Assembly (NCBI RefSeq): GCF_905171765.1
Contig: NC_053397.1
Coordinates: forward strand, 109,633,295-109,697,294
DNA length: 64,000 nucleotides
Reading direction: 5' to 3'
DNA from: Bufo bufo
Taxonomy: Eukaryota > Chordata > Amphibia > Anura > Bufonidae
Shown here piece after piece: positions 43,003 through 54,661 of the stretch. Positions within the stretch are counted from its first letter, which is position 1, and each line of letters begins with the position of its first letter. The notes beneath the pieces are model-generated. The model was not told the origin of the DNA, ran no database searches, and saw only the letters and a list, made by a program, of their open reading frames with translations. A program made the position numbers and the translations under genes.

Positions 43003-44993
43003 CAGTGGCAGATCCAGAGCCTGGTCTCGGGAGGGGCACTTTCAGATTATTTTCTGTCTGCCACCACAAAACAATGGTGCTTATAGAACAGACTACACAG
43101 TGTATGCTATATGTGTATAACAAACATATTTCACATGAAAACTTACAATTACTTGACTTGGCCCTTGGGGATCTCGGACGCAACTTCCACACTTTGGCTG
43201 GGGGGCTCGGTGGAGCTGATGTGTTTTATCCTAATGAGAAAGATTTCATAATAAGGATTTGGAGAAGAGGCAGAGGAATAGAAGAGCAGGGAGAGGCTGG
43301 TGCTGCTACTAGGGGGCTCATACCATGGGGGAGTAATAAAGCCCACCATAATGCCCCCCCAATAGAAATAATTCTCCTTATAATGTGACAGTGCAAAAAA
43401 TACCCCCTTGTAATGCCCCCAGGTGAGCTAATGTCCCCATAGTGCCCCCATAATGTGCCAGTATAAAATACCCCTATATAGTGCCCCCAGTAAATGCCCC
43501 CATAGTGCTCCACACCCTCCTTCCTCCTAGTGCCCCCCATAATGTACCAGTATAAAATGCTCCAGTAGATGCCCTCAGTGTCCCCCATAATTTGCAAGTA
43601 TAAAATACCCCTTCTTAGTGCCCCCCATAGATGACCCCATAGTACTCCTCTCCCCCTTCCCCATTGTACCCACCATAATGTGTCCCAGTATAAAATTGTA
43701 CTGTACAGAGCGCCCCATATAAAATACCCCTTCTTTGTGGCCTCAGTAGATGCCCCTATAGTGGCCCCAATCATGTGCCAGTATTAATAGCCCCCCATGT
43801 GCCAGTATTAATAACAGCCCCCCCATGTGCCAGTATTAATAACAGCCCCTCATGTGCCAGTATTAATAACAGCACCCCATGTGCCAGTATTAATAACAGC
43901 TCCCCATGTGCCAGTATTAATAACAGCCCCCCATGTGCCAGTATTAATAACAGCCCCCCATGTGCCAGTATTAATAACAGCCCCCCATGTGCCAGTATTA
44001 ATAACAGCCCCCCATGTGCCAGTATTAATAACAGCCCCCCATGTGCCAGTATTAATAACAGCCCCCCATGTGCCAGTAATAACAGCCCCCCATGTGCCAG
44101 TATTAACAGCCCCCCATGTGCCAGTATTAACAGCCCCCCATGTGCCAGTATTAACAGCCCCCCATGTGCCAGTATTAACAGCCCCCCATGTGCCAGTATT
44201 AACAGCCCCCCATGTGCCAGTAATAACAGCCCCCCCATGTGCCAGTAATAACAGCCCCCATGTGCCAGCAATAACAGCCCCATGTGCCAGCAATAACATC
44301 CCTCCATGTGCCAGTAATAACAGCCCCCCATGTGCCAGTAATAACAGCCCCTCCATGTGCCAGTAATAACAGCCCCCATGTGCTAGCAATAACAGCCCCC
44401 ATGTGCCAGCAATAACAGCCCCCCCTCTGTGCCAGTAATAGCAGCCCCCCGTGCCAGTAGTAACAGCCCCCCCCTGTGCCAGTAATAACAGCCCCCACTG
44501 TGCCAGCAATAACAGCCCCCATGTGCCAGCAATAACAGCCCCCCATGTGCCAGCAATAACAGCCCCCCCCCCAGTGCCAGTAATAACAGCCCCCCATGTG
44601 CCAGTAAAAGTATTGTATATATAAATAAAAAACCACAAAAAAAAACACATACTTACCTCCATGTCAGCGATGCGATGCAGGCCTCTTCCGGCCTGTGTCC
44701 CGCGCTGTACGTCTCAGGCGGCGCGATGACGTCATTGCGCCGCCTGCGCCGGCCTCTGATAGGCTGCAGGCACTAGGCCGGCAGCCTATCAGAGGAAGGG
44801 AAAGGGACACGCCTCTCCCTCCCCTGCCTCAGCACAGCCATCTGTATCGCTGTCCTGAGGACGGAGATACAGATGACTATGGAGATGAGCGCTTCCACAA
44901 TGGAAGCGTTCATCTCCCTGTGCCCCGCCACCGCCGCCAGCTCGGGGGGGGGGCAATTGCCCCGTTGCCCCTCCCCCCCCGGATCCGCCACTG
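43003..44993. mobile_element. Non-autonomous hAT element with large minisatellite
   Basis: It begins CAGTGGCAGATCCAG and ends GGATCCGCCACTG. A perfect 8-bp duplication CAAGGAAG flanks it (42995-43002 and 44994-45001). The interior includes a 300-base unique part with CCCTTGGGGATCTCGG, a C-rich repeat zone and a GC-rich right part. A related interior is found at 59560-60360. Long open frames within are caused by the repeat. Confidence 0.95.
43780..44620. repeat. Minisatellite, 24- to 27-base units in homogenised blocks
   Basis: Units read CCCCCATGTGCCAGTATTAATAACAG (about 43787-44070), then the same without AATA (about 44095-44220), then AGTAATAACAG and AGCAATAACAG types (to 44620). Because unit lengths are near multiples of three, long stop-free frames arise on both strands. 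These are not genes. Confidence 0.95.
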
Positions 44994-46747
44994 CAAGGAA
45001 GTAGTTTGGCTGTTTAGGGCTTTTAGTACTAGTGGCGACTGTTGTGTCACTAGTGGTGGCAGTAGGGGACTTGCAGAGAGGAGTAGCATCTGCAATGGTG
45101 GTCATAGCAGCAGCCAAATGATACATGTTGGCAGGCAGACAGCAGTAATGGCATAGGGTATGAAACATGATGGTTGGTAGGCCATCAGAAAGGCCAGATC
45201 TATCAGCCTCAGCCAGAGGAGTGTGAAAATCCTCCCAAATCCATGCCTCATTCATTTTATCAAAAGTGCTGGTTTGGACACTGGTGGAGGACATCTTGGT
45301 CCGTTTGGGTTTCACCATGCCCCTGCCATACTGAAAACCTTCTCAGAGATGAAACTGGAGCCTGGACAAAAAAGGGAGAGCATACTGACCAGAGTCCAGG
45401 TAGGACTGGACCTAAGTGTTGAGGCAGTAGGTCTCAGTTTGTCAGTTTGCCGATTTGCCTCAGGGCTCATTCACACGACCGTAGGTGACCCGTTGCCCTA
45501 TTGCGGACCGGGTATGTGTGCATTCCGCATCACGGATGCGGACTCATTGACAAATCCGGAGATGCGGAACGGTGTGGAACGGAAGTACGGAACAGAACCC
45601 CACGGAAGCACTAAGGAGTGCTTCTCTGATGTTCTGTTCCGTGCTTCCGCACTTGCTCTATCTATTTGCAGAACAGACAGATCGCGAACCCATTAAAGTG
45701 AATGGGTCTGCGATGTGCTTGCGGCTGCCCCACAGTCGGTGCCCCTGCATGGCAGACCACAATCTGCGGTCCACAGCGCGGGCAGCACACGGTCGTGTGA
45801 ACAAGCCCTAACACAGCACATGAAAAAACTATTCCATCATGTTGAGGAGACTGAACTGGCTCATGCTGCTAAAGGTGGATAACTCTGTGGGGGGAGGGGG
45901 GGGGCAGTCGCTTCCCTTTCACACATCCTAGCAAAAGGTTTCTGCTCCTCAAAAGCTGCAGCAAGATTCATACACAGTGTTTCCTGGAAAAAAAAGTAAT
46001 TTGGCATGCCTATCTGTAGAAGGAAAGCACCCCCCTATTTTGATTTGATAGCGAGGGTCTTAAAGCATGGCTATCCAGTGTCAGAAAGCAAGCATAGAGC
46101 TTGCCATTCTGGCTAGTGTGCCTGAGGACCCAGTTCTTTCCAGCCAATGTCTTTGTCATCATCATCCTCCTGCTCCTTTACCTACGACTCATCCTCAAAA
46201 GGCAGTTCCTCCTCCTCTGTTTCCTCCTCCATGGGACTTTTTTTGTGGGTCTTCAACAGATACAGAGAGAGCAGAAAGATGCGGTAGTTGTTCTTCATTT
46301 ACTATTGTCCCTTGTTGCATGAGCGTCTGCTCTAAGATAAATATCAGGGGGATGACATTGTGCATGCCTCAGTTGTCCTTAGAATGCTGCAAGCCATGTA
46401 CCGGGTTGGGCTCCCCAGGATACAGCAAAGTCACAAACAAGGAAAACAACTCTTACACCAGCTCCTGTAGAATGGTTTTACTGTTACGGGATATCAAACA
46501 CACTCCCAAATGTAGTGAACATAAAATCATATTACATACAGTCAGCCCAGAGGCTGGTAACACTTGCGCAATTTACCTACTGCGAGCAGAGCTAACTCTG
46601 TCTCGCCATACCTGTTATTACCCTGAAGAACGGGAACAATCATGTGTGTGTGAGATACAGGCTAGTCCGCGGTTTACAATCTTACCAGACTATACAGTAC
46701 TATCCCCCTCCCTTTTCCCAAACTGTAATATGGCACATGCCTAATAG
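44994..46747. other. Decayed repetitive sequence without recognised gene
   Basis: A 181-residue minus-strand frame (44773-45318) starts outside the hAT element and runs into it, so it is not a real gene as a whole. Its first part (MVKPKRTKMSSTSVQTS) may be a decayed transposon protein that I cannot classify. 45463-45808 is a MITE. The rest has no recognised domain. Confidence 0.4.
45463..45808. mobile_element. Harbinger-like MITE
   Basis: Terminal repeats GGGCTCATTCACACGACCGT and the complement of its variant GGGCTTGTTCACACGACCGT are flanked by TCA (45460-45462) and TAA (45809-45811). It is similar in plan to 30854-31311. The interior has GCGGACTCATTGACAAATCC and related GC-rich motifs. Confidence 0.8.
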
Positions 46748-47149
46748 TAATGGCCTTGCGGTTCGCCCGGCGGTCGGTTCGCGGCGAACTTTGCGCCGAA
46801 CATGCGAACATATGGCGATGTCCGCACGCGTCATATTCTTTTGCATTGCGCCGAATTTTGACCCATGACACATCCATCTGGTGGGACAGGACAGCCAATT
46901 AAGACATTTCAGCACATGGACACACCCCCAACCCTATAACAGAACCCGATTGGGCAGCCATTTTACATTATGTGTTTTGCCAGTGTAGGGAGAGGTTGCA
47001 TTTTGAAGCAGGGACAGGCTGTTAGGAACTTAGGGACACCAAACGCTAGCTAATAGGGCCACAAAAGTCCTTTTAAGGACTGGTAACGTTGTGCTATCGA
47101 TAGGTGTGATAGGGGTGTGATATAGAGGTGTGTGATATACTTATAATAT

Positions 47150-47930
47150 ACTTTCTAACATAGAACGTATATTATAGTGCATTTGTATGCTTCCAGAAAA
47201 TACTGATTTAGGGCTGCGATCTATCAGCTTCCACAAAATAGTGATTGAGGTTTTCCATATACCTGCATCCCCAAAATTACTGCTTGAGGGTGATATACCA
47301 GCTTTAACTAACAACTGATTGAAGCCTGCCATATATCAGCTTCCACAAAATAGTGATATAGGTTTTCCATATACCTGCGTCCACAAAATACAGATTGCGG
47401 GTTTTGATATACCTGCTTCAACTAACAACTGATTGAGGCCTGCCATATATCAGCTTCCACAAAATAGTGATATAGGTTTTCCATATACCTGCGTCCACAA
47501 AATACAGATTGCGGGTTTTGATATACCTGCTTCAACTAACAACTGATTGAGGCCTGCCATATATCAGCTTCCACAAAATAGTGATAGAGGTTTTCCATAT
47601 ACCTGCATCCACAAAATACAGATTGCAGGTTTTGATATACCTGCTTCAACTAACAACTGATTGAGGCCTGCCATATATCAGCTTCCACAAAATAGTGATA
47701 GAGGTTTTCCATATACCTGCATCCACAAAATTACTGCTTGAGGGTGATATACCAGCTTCAACTAACAACTGATTGAGGCCTTCCATATATCAGCTTCCAC
47801 AAAATAGTGATAGAGGTTTTCCATATACCTGCATCCACAAAATTACTTCTTGAGGATAATATACCTGCTTTAAGTAACAACTGATTGAGGCCTGCCATAT
47901 ATCAGCTTCCACAAATACTGCTCTTCTCTA
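47150..47930. repeat. Tandem repeat, about 116-base unit
   Basis: Six or seven copies share ATCAGCTTCCACAAAATAGTG, then TTTTCCATATACCTGC, then AACTAACAACTGATTGAGGCC. They sit in the 5' part of the hAT element. Confidence 0.95.
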
Positions 47931-47949
47931 GGAACTTTGGCATAGGGAC

Positions 47950-48380
47950 ATTTTGAAAATTACAGGCAGAGGAAGAGGCAGGCCGTTCCGCAGAGGTTGT
48001 AGGGGTCGGGCAGGTGCACCAGGCCGGAGCCTAAGTGGGAAGTTGGAGAAGGTGCGTGAGATTACGTCAAAGGACGCACCAGAGTTGGTTGAGTGGCTCA
48101 TTCAGCCTTCTGCTTCTGCACCTTCCTAGTCCTCTGTATCTGCACCCTCCTCACTCTCTGCTGTGTGCACCCCCAAAGACGACACCACCACCACCACCAT
48201 AGCCCCTCCACTCGAGAGGAATTATTTTCCCATACATTCCCAGGTCTCACCGATGCGCAACCATTCTTGGCATCGGATGAGGAAGAGGAGGTAGCAACGG
48301 CCTCCACCCAGCGGTCTGACGACAGTACCCAGATCAGCCCAAGGAACACTTTTCCAGTACACACTTTTCCTGTCTGCAAC
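47950..48380 (+). pseudogene. hAT transposase N-terminal fragment
   Basis: The plus strand encodes GRGRGRPFRRGCRGRAG, then KVREITSKDAPELVEWLIQPS and a Ser/Thr-rich stretch, the usual N-terminal region of amphibian hAT proteins ahead of the BED finger. The frame is broken at several places (stop after PAPS near 48130). Nothing of the catalytic region follows before the MITE. Confidence 0.55.
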
Positions 48381-48572
48381 TAAGATAGACACCAGCTTCC
48401 TTCCTTTAGACACACAGCTCCATCTCCTATGTATATTTAAAGGGAACCTGTCACCAGTTTTATGGTGTCCTAACTAAGGGCAACATAAATAAGTGACTGA
48501 TTCTCTTAGCACAATGCTGGGTCACTTTCTTTAATTGACCCAGTCAATCTGCCAACATCTTGTATTGAAAAG

Positions 48573-49063
48573 TGTCATGGTCTTACCTGCTTGCTGCTCT
48601 CCTTCGTTTGACATGTGCTGGCGGCCATCTTGGGTCCCGGGTTTCTTGTAGCCTTCCACCCTGCGGCTCCTCCTTCCCCTGGGAGGAGCTGGATGCCTAG
48701 CTCATATATATAGGAGGTCTGTGGCTTCAGTTACTTGCTTGGTCCTCTTGTGTTCACATGCTTCTAAGACTGCTGCTGCTTCTGGTTCCTGATCCTGGCC
48801 TCGTCTGACTACCCTGCTGGTTCCTGATCCTGGCTTCGTCTGACTACCCTGCTGGTTCCTGATCCTGGCTTCGTCTGACTACCCTGCTGGTTCCTGATCC
48901 TGGCTTCGTCTGACTACCCTTCTGGTTCCTGACCTCTGGCTTCGCAAAGACTCTGCTCGGTTTCACCATCCGTTTGGACTTTTGCTTTACAGCTTTATTT
49001 TCAATAAAGCCTTCTTATTTTCACTTATCTCTTGTTGTACGTCTGGTTCATGGTTCCGTGACA
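48573..49063 (+). repeat. 5' LTR of deleted Gypsy element
   Basis: It contains CATATATATAGGAGG (TATA-like, about 48703), four to five tandem units of CCTGATCCTGGCTTCGTCTG, and TTTCAATAAAGCC (about 49000) as polyadenylation signal. Confidence 0.95.
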
Positions 49064-49076
49064 TTAGGACCAAGCC

Positions 49077-51275
49077 ATGAATTCTGACGGTACAGGGCCA
49101 TCCTCGCTACCCACGCTGGTTGCCAGACTTGATCAGCAGGATCACCTGTTGGGTCGGTTCGCTGTGGCGTTGCAAACCCTGCTTGAACGCACGGCTCATT
49201 TCGCTCCCGTTGCCGATGGGTCGGTTGTCGCTCCTGGGCTCGCTCCTACTGCCGCTCCGGTGGTTGCGCCAGAGTCTACCCCGACACCTGTTGTTGCGCC
49301 TGCGGTGTTTCGGGGTATGACCGGTTCTGCCCCTCTTCCACAGCGCTTTGGGGGAGAGCCAACTCAGTGCCGAGGTTTCCTTAACCAGGTGGGCATTTAT
49401 TTCGAGTTGCTGCCACATGCCTTTCCTACTGAGAGATCAAAGGTGGGCTTCTTGATCTCGCTGCTCTCGGACAAGGCCTTGGCCTGGGCCAGCCCTTTAT
49501 GGGAGAACAACAATCCGGTGGTTGCCGAGTTTTCCGGTTTTGTTGCTTCTCTTCGGAAGGTATTCGATGTGCCGGCTCGTGCTGCCTCTGCTGCGAAGCT
49601 CCTTATGTCCATCAGACAGGGTTCACGATCCGTAGCTGAATACGCCATTGAGTTTCGTACCCTGGCAGCAGAGGTGGGCTGGAATAATGAGGCTCTGGTC
49701 GCTGCTTTCTCTCATGGTCTCTCGGATGCCTTGAAGGATGAGGTTGCAGCTAAGGACCTACCAGTTGAGCTCGAGTCTCTTATTTCTTTCCTGATTTTGA
49801 TTGACACCAGACTCAGGGAGAGACCTTCCTTTAAGGAGAACCTGCGGAGGTCTTCTAACAGATTGGTGCCTACGTTTGCTGTCCCACCCGTGCCTCCCTC
49901 TCCTCCCACGCCTCCTGGGGATGACTTGTCTGGGGGTGAACCCATGCAGCTGGGGTTTGCTCGCCTGTCCGAGGGGGAGAGGGCACTCCGGAGACGCGAG
50001 GGCCGATGCATGTACTGTGGTCTCGGTGGGCATTTTCGGTTGGCATGTCCGAACCGTCCGGGAAACGCTCGTACCCTGAGATCCTGTCGGGGGCAGATCT
50101 TGGGTGGAGTCTCCTCGTCCCCGGTTTCCCGTGTTGACAAACCACTGATCACTGTTGTCCTCTCCTGGGTCGGGGGCTCGGTGACGACCCAGGCGTTGGT
50201 GGACTCTGGTGCTGGTGGTTTGTTCATTGATAGTGTGTTCGCTGCCGCCAATTCCATTCCTCTGCAGGCTCGAGGTTCCCCACTGGCTCTTGAGGCGATA
50301 GACGGCAGACCCCTTCTGCCGCCACACGTGACTCATGAGACCCTTCCAGTGGGAATAGCCATTGGTGCCGTTCACAGAGAGTCGGTCTGCCTTCAGGTTA
50401 TTTCATCTCCACACTACTCGGTGGTCTTGGGGTACCCCTGGCTCCAGAAGCATAATCCGACTTTCGATTGGAGATCGGTCGAGATCCTCTCGTGGTCACC
50501 GCAGTGTGGGGCTAGTTGCATCCATGGGTCTGTCAAGTTGCTGTGTACTTCCTCGGACTCTCTGTTGCCTCCTGAATACGAGGAGTACCGGGATGTATTC
50601 GATAAGGTGCGCGCGGTTGCCCTACCTCCGCACCGCCCATACGATTGTGCCATAGAGTTACAATCTGGTGCCGTTCCTCCTCGTGGCAAAGTCTATCCAC
50701 TGTCGGTAGCGGAGAATGAGGCCATGGAGGAGTACGTGAGGGAGGCGCTTTCACGCGGACACATTCGCAAATCTTCGTCCCCGGCAGGGGCTGGATTTTT
50801 CTTTGTGAAAAAGAAGGGCGGTGAGTTGAGGCCTTGCATCGATTACAGGGGTCTCAATCGCATCACGATCAAGAACGCTTACCCGATACCCTTGATTTCC
50901 GAGCTGTTCGATCGCCTTAAAGGGGCCACGGTCTTTACCAAACTCGACCTGAGGGCGCTTCCTCCTGGCATGCGGATCTCCAACGTGTTTCATGTCTCCC
51001 TGTCGAAGCCACTGGTGTGTAATCGTTTCACTTCCTCGGTTCCTCGGCCTCGTCCGGTCCAAGTGGGCAATCGTGAGGAATATGAGGTGAGCAATATCCT
51101 GGACTCACGCCTGGTCCGCGGTCGGTTGCAGTTTTTGGTCCATTGGCGTGGTTATGGTCCAGAGGAGCGTTCCTGGGTTCCCTCCGCAGATGTCCATGCT
51201 CCTGCCTTGCTCCGAGCCTTCCACGCACGCTTCCCTCAGAAACCGTTTTGTGCTCCGCGGAGGAGGGGCCCTTGA
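49077..51275 (+). CDS. Fused Gag-protease-RT(partial)-chromodomain protein
   Basis: It is 732 residues without a stop. Gag capsid-like sequence comes first, then the zinc knuckle [15 protein letters not shown] (about residue 311), protease site LVDSGAG (about 376), and the RT start with [20 protein letters not shown]. At about residue 627 (near 50955), just after FTKLDLR, the frame jumps to sequence normally found behind integrase ([12 protein letters not shown]) and a chromodomain (about 669-725, [21 protein letters not shown]). The catalytic RT YxDD, RNase H and integrase are absent. The protein could still assemble and bind chromatin marks, but not copy or integrate. This is inference from domain content. 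Confidence 0.93.
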   Translation: MNSDGTGPSSLPTLVARLDQQDHLLGRFAVALQTLLERTAHFAPVADGSVVAPGLAPTAAPVVAPESTPTPVVAPAVFRGMTGSAPLPQRFGGEPTQCRGFLNQVGIYFELLPHAFPTERSKVGFLISLLSDKALAWASPLWENNNPVVAEFSGFVASLRKVFDVPARAASAAKLLMSIRQGSRSVAEYAIEFRTLAAEVGWNNEALVAAFSHGLSDALKDEVAAKDLPVELESLISFLILIDTRLRERPSFKENLRRSSNRLVPTFAVPPVPPSPPTPPGDDLSGGEPMQLGFARLSEGERALRRREGRCMYCGLGGHFRLACPNRPGNARTLRSCRGQILGGVSSSPVSRVDKPLITVVLSWVGGSVTTQALVDSGAGGLFIDSVFAAANSIPLQARGSPLALEAIDGRPLLPPHVTHETLPVGIAIGAVHRESVCLQVISSPHYSVVLGYPWLQKHNPTFDWRSVEILSWSPQCGASCIHGSVKLLCTSSDSLLPPEYEEYRDVFDKVRAVALPPHRPYDCAIELQSGAVPPRGKVYPLSVAENEAMEEYVREALSRGHIRKSSSPAGAGFFFVKKKGGELRPCIDYRGLNRITIKNAYPIPLISELFDRLKGATVFTKLDLRALPPGMRISNVFHVSLSKPLVCNRFTSSVPRPRPVQVGNREEYEVSNILDSRLVRGRLQFLVHWRGYGPEERSWVPSADVHAPALLRAFHARFPQKPFCAPRRRGP

Positions 51276-51286
51276 GGGGGAGGTAC

Positions 51287-51777
51287 TGTCATGGTCTTAC
51301 CTGCTTGCTGCTCTCCTTCGTTTGACATGTGCTGGCGGCCATCTTGGGTCCCGGGTTTCTTGTAGCCTTCCACCCTGCGGCTCCTCCTTCCCCTGGGAGG
51401 AGCTGGATGCCTAGCTCATATATATAGGAGGTCTGTGGCTTCAGTTACTTGCTTGGTCCTCTTGTGTTCACATGCTTCTAAGACTGCTGCTGCTTCTGGT
51501 TCCTGATCCTGGCCTCGTCTGACTACCCTGCTGGTTCCTGATCCTGGCTTCGTCTGACTACCCTGCTGGTTCCTGATCCTGGCTTCGTCTGACTACCCTG
51601 CTGGTTCCTGATCCTGGCTTCGTCTGACTACCCTTCTGGTTCCTGACCTCTGGCTTCGCAAAGACTCTGCTCGGTTTCACCATCCGTTTGGACTTTTGCT
51701 TTACAGCTTTATTTTCAATAAAGCCTTCTTATTTTCACTTATCTCTTGTTGTACGTCTGGTTCATGGTTCCGTGACA
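51287..51777 (+). repeat. 3' LTR of deleted Gypsy element
   Basis: It is apparently identical to the 5' LTR. It is preceded by the purine-rich tract TTGAGGGGGAGGTAC (51272-51286). Confidence 0.95.
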
Positions 51778-52119
51778 AAAAGCTCCAGCTGATAATGATG
51801 AGTCATGAATATTCATGAGCTCCTGACTCTCCCCGCCTACCTGCTGCTGAATGACAGTTTGTTTCCATATGAACCAGCAGCAGGTGGGCAGGGGAGTGGC
51901 TATAGCTCTGAATTAAATATACGCTGGACTCAATGACATCACGCCGGACTCAAATCAGCTCATTAGCATGCGGCATGCGGCATCTTTGTGTGTATATTAT
52001 GAGATAACCATCTGTCACACCAGTAAGTGAATACATCTAAGGTATTTTTTAGTAGTTAATGATTGTATATAATTAGTTAGATTATAATCAAATATCCACA
52101 TGACAGGTTCCCTTTAAAT

Positions 52120-52449
52120 CTGAGCAGTCTGTTTAGCTGTGTGGGGAAACAGCAGCCTCTTGTGGCCAAATAGCAAAATAACAGTGTTCATGTAATAAGA
52201 GCTGTTTCACAATCTCACAATGCAACAGGCATCTCAGATGAGCTGCCATTCCCCAACCTTAAAACAATACATGTTCCCTGATGAGGCAGTCTGGTACATG
52301 ACAAAATCATTACACTTCTCCTACACAAGCATGAGCAAAGTGAAATTCCAGCAAGTTGGAACATTGCGGATTATGCAGTGTAATAGCAGACCGTTCTGTC
52401 ACTGTAAGTTCAAGAGGGAGTTCCTTGCCACCAAAGAATGGCTGAAATG
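52120..52449. other. No recognised feature
   Basis: About 330 bases follow the T2 MITE. A 107-residue frame (52220-52543) runs into the LINE tail and has no domain that I recognise. Confidence 0.4.
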
Positions 52450-52565
52450 TGAGGCTGGTATCCTGGACATTGCAAGCACCTGGATCAAATTGCAGGATAA
52501 CAGGCTGAACTGGATGAACAGATGTCTTTTTTCAGCCTTATAAACTATGTTACTATGTTACAATG
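52450..52565 (+). mobile_element. CR1-like LINE 3' tail, coding part absent
   Basis: ATTGCAGGATAACAGGCTGAACTGGATG and CTTTTTTCAGCCTTATAAACTATG match the CR1 tail at 9230-9310. It ends in the same TACTATGT-type short repeats. It is heavily 5'-truncated. Confidence 0.8.
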
Positions 52566-52599
52566 TTATCTCTCGCAAGCCAGTGCACTTTTTAAAAAG

Positions 52600-53160
52600 T
52601 GTTGCACGACTAGATTTGTTGCTTTATCACCTCTGGTTCAGCACAGCCACAATGTTGCAGCCATTGTCACGGACCACCTTGCTCAGTGGGAGCTGACAGG
52701 AAGACAGCCATCGGGATGTTTGCTGCTTGATGCACTTTAACAACTGTGTGGCTACACTCGCCAAGGCCGATCATCTCTAACACATGTGATAGTCAAGTGT
52801 TGCCATGTGGTGTTAGAGATAATCGGCCTTGGTGAGAGTAGCCACTCAGCCAATCAGTTTCTAAATTGGAGGAAACATGGAGGTGTCAAAGGGATCTGGC
52901 ATTGTTGCTGGGGTGCTGCCTCGCTGCTGCCATAAAATATTGATGCATTGGGCCATGAAAGACATGTACTGTCCCTGCCCATCACAGCTGCTCCAGGTGT
53001 CCACCATGGCATGCACCTTGCTGCATGGAGACAAAGGCAGATATAGGCCCAAATTCTCCACTATGTGAGAGTACAAGGCAGAAATTGCTTTTTGTCTGAA
53101 ATTATGCCGGCTACGGTAGGTATGTTCCAGCAAGGCTGAGTGTATGTCATCAGCTCCCTA
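52600..53160 (-). pseudogene. hAT transposase fragment
   Basis: The minus strand (52861-53133) encodes KAISALYSHIVENLGLYL then KVHAMVDTWSSCDGQGQYMSFMAQCIN, the region around the first catalytic Asp of hAT transposases. Further left, VVRDNGCNIVAVLNQR (about 52640-52690) is the region of the second Asp. A small hairpin insertion (52748-52848) separates the two. Stops and frameshifts are present. Confidence 0.8.
52748..52848. repeat. Short inverted repeat inside hAT fragment
   Basis: GTGGCTACACTCGCCAAGGCCG at the left and its near-complement at the right form a stem of about 40 base pairs. It is likely a tiny MITE. The family is unknown. Confidence 0.8.
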
Positions 53161-53312
53161 AAGACAACTCTACTAAATGGTACAGCAGCGACTGCACTGT
53201 CAGCAACTTGGCCAGGTGTTTTTTAAAGAGGACCTTTCACCTGTATAAACTATGTGAACCGAGTATGCTGCCATATAGAGCGGTGCCCGGGGATCTCACT
53301 GCACTTACTATT

Positions 53313-54015
53313 TGTCACGGGGTTCCGAAGGTGCACTCTGTCCCCCATTGCCCGCAGAACTGTTGCTTAGCTTTTGGAATGAGGTTCTGTGTTTGACCTC
53401 ATTCCCAGGGCGGCTTTACTAGCTGGGTGGCTCCTTGCTCCTAAGTCTGCCTTGAGCGCCGAGCTGATCACTCGGTGCTCGACTGGTTGGTCTGTCGGTC
53501 ATGTGACGCTGGCCACGTCACATGACCCTCACCCCCCCCACTATAAATACAGGCAGCCTGCTGGCTACAGGTTGCCTGTTAATTTCTAGGTTCCTGGCTA
53601 ATTGTTGGACTGCTGAATACTTACCTGATCCTGTTCCTTGACCATCCTTTTGCCTGATCCTCCTGTACTGCGCATCCGTCCTGGTATTGTGACCTCGGCT
53701 CCCACCTGACTATTCTCTTAGGACTCCTCTTGTACTTCTCTGCTCTCCTGGTATTTATGACCCCGGCTTCTCCTGACAATTCTCTGCTTGCTCCATTTGT
53801 ACTTTGCAGCTTTCCTGGTATTGACTCGGTCGGTTCACGTCCTGTTGTTTGTCTGTCTGTCATCCCTGCACTTACTCCAAGTTAGGGATTGCCGTCCAGT
53901 TGTCCCCTGTCATTAGGACTCGCGAGGCAAGTAGGCAGGGCCAGGGGTAAGGGTGGAGCGCAGTGGTCACTTCCCTTCCCCCTGTGTGTGTGTGTGTGTG
54001 TACGCGACCGTTACA
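53313..54015 (+). repeat. 5' LTR of chromodomain Gypsy element
   Basis: It contains CTATAAATACAGG (about 53541) as a likely TATA box and a (TG)9 stretch near the end, which is (TG)6 in the 3' LTR. It ends GACCGTTACA. Confidence 0.93.
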
Positions 54016-54041
54016 GATTAACAGGCCCAATAACCACTGTA

Positions 54042-54661
54042 TTATGAATCCTCTGGTGACCCTGACTGACTATGTCTCTAATCTGACGCAGATGGTGCAG
54101 GAGTTAGGGGAAAAACTCAGCTCTTTTGAGTTAGGGCAAGGCTCTTCCACTCCTCAGGCCTCCAGTCCGCATTTTGAGCCCCAGATTAAGCTCCCAGAAA
54201 CCTTTTCTGGAGACCAGAAGAAGTTTCTCTCTTTTAAGGAGAGTTGAAAACTTTACTTCCGTTTGCGCCCCGTGTCCTCTGGCCCCTAGAGTCAACGCGT
54301 GGGCATTATAATTTCCCGATTACAGGGTGATCCCCAGGACTGGGCGTTCTCTTTACCTGCTGGCGCCAGTTGTTTATATTCTCTGGAGTGGTTCTTTCAG
54401 GCCCTAGGTACCCTCTATGATGAACCAGACAGGGCTCTAGTAGCCGAGACGGCTCTAAGGGCACTGGTTCAGGGCAATTTACCAGTGGAGGATTATTGCA
54501 CCCAATTCAGAAGGTGGTGTGTCCCCTCAGGATGGAACGAACCAGCCCTGAAGAGTCAGTTCAGGTCAGGTCTGTCTGATAAATTAAAGGATCTTCTGGT
54601 CAGTTATCAACTTCCAGAGACCTTAGAGGAGATGATGACCCTTGTTGTCCGACTTGACTGA
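54042..54661 (+). pseudogene. gag: Gypsy gag with three in-frame stops
   Basis: The capsid-like region includes LPETFSGDQKKFLSF, then VGIIISRLQGDPQDWAFSL and EDYCTQFRRWCVPSGWNEPALKSQFRSGL. Stops are TGA at 54245, TAG near 54286 and TGA at 54659, all in the frame that continues into pol. No indel is needed to follow the frame, so the damage is by point mutation only. At least two of the stops (before RVRERR and in SQR) could come from C-to-T change. Confidence 0.9.

Larger units (their letters stand above)
46748..48436 (+). mobile_element. hAT transposon, 5' part
   Basis: A terminus-like sequence with GGTTCGCCCGGCGGTCGGTTC is followed by a tandem array and the start of a transposase-like frame. 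This is the same plan (end, tandem repeats, BED region) as in the hAT at 22.9-29.9 kb. The copy is cut by the T2 MITE at 48437, and its continuation is not clear. Confidence 0.65.
48573..51777 (+). mobile_element. Recently inserted Gypsy chromovirus with internal deletion
   Basis: Two 491-base LTRs (48573-49063 and 51287-51777), TG to CA, appear identical. A perfect 5-bp duplication AAAAG (48568-48572 and 51778-51782) flanks it. The interior is only 2.2 kb. It encodes one open frame joining Gag, protease and the start of RT directly to a chromodomain, while most of RT, RNase H and integrase is absent. Such a copy must have been moved by proteins from another element. Confidence 0.95.
48437..52117. 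mobile_element. T2-type MITE split by a Gypsy element
   Basis: The left part starts TTAAAGGGAACCTGTCACC (48437-48572). The right part (51783-52117) ends with the complement GACAGGTTCCCTTTAA. TTAA stands at both outer ends. The LTR element 48573-51777 lies between, with its AAAAG duplication inside the MITE sequence. Confidence 0.88.

Noticed and set aside
43771..44662. Long open frames on both strands (up to 270 residues) over the minisatellite
   Set aside because: They are produced by stop-free repeat units with lengths near multiples of three. Protein is the same short motif repeated in several frames, and no start context or domain is seen.
44773..45318. 181-residue minus-strand frame as a host gene
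   Set aside because: It crosses the exact border and target duplication of the hAT element at 44993, so it cannot be an ancestral gene. Only its first part could be older coding sequence.
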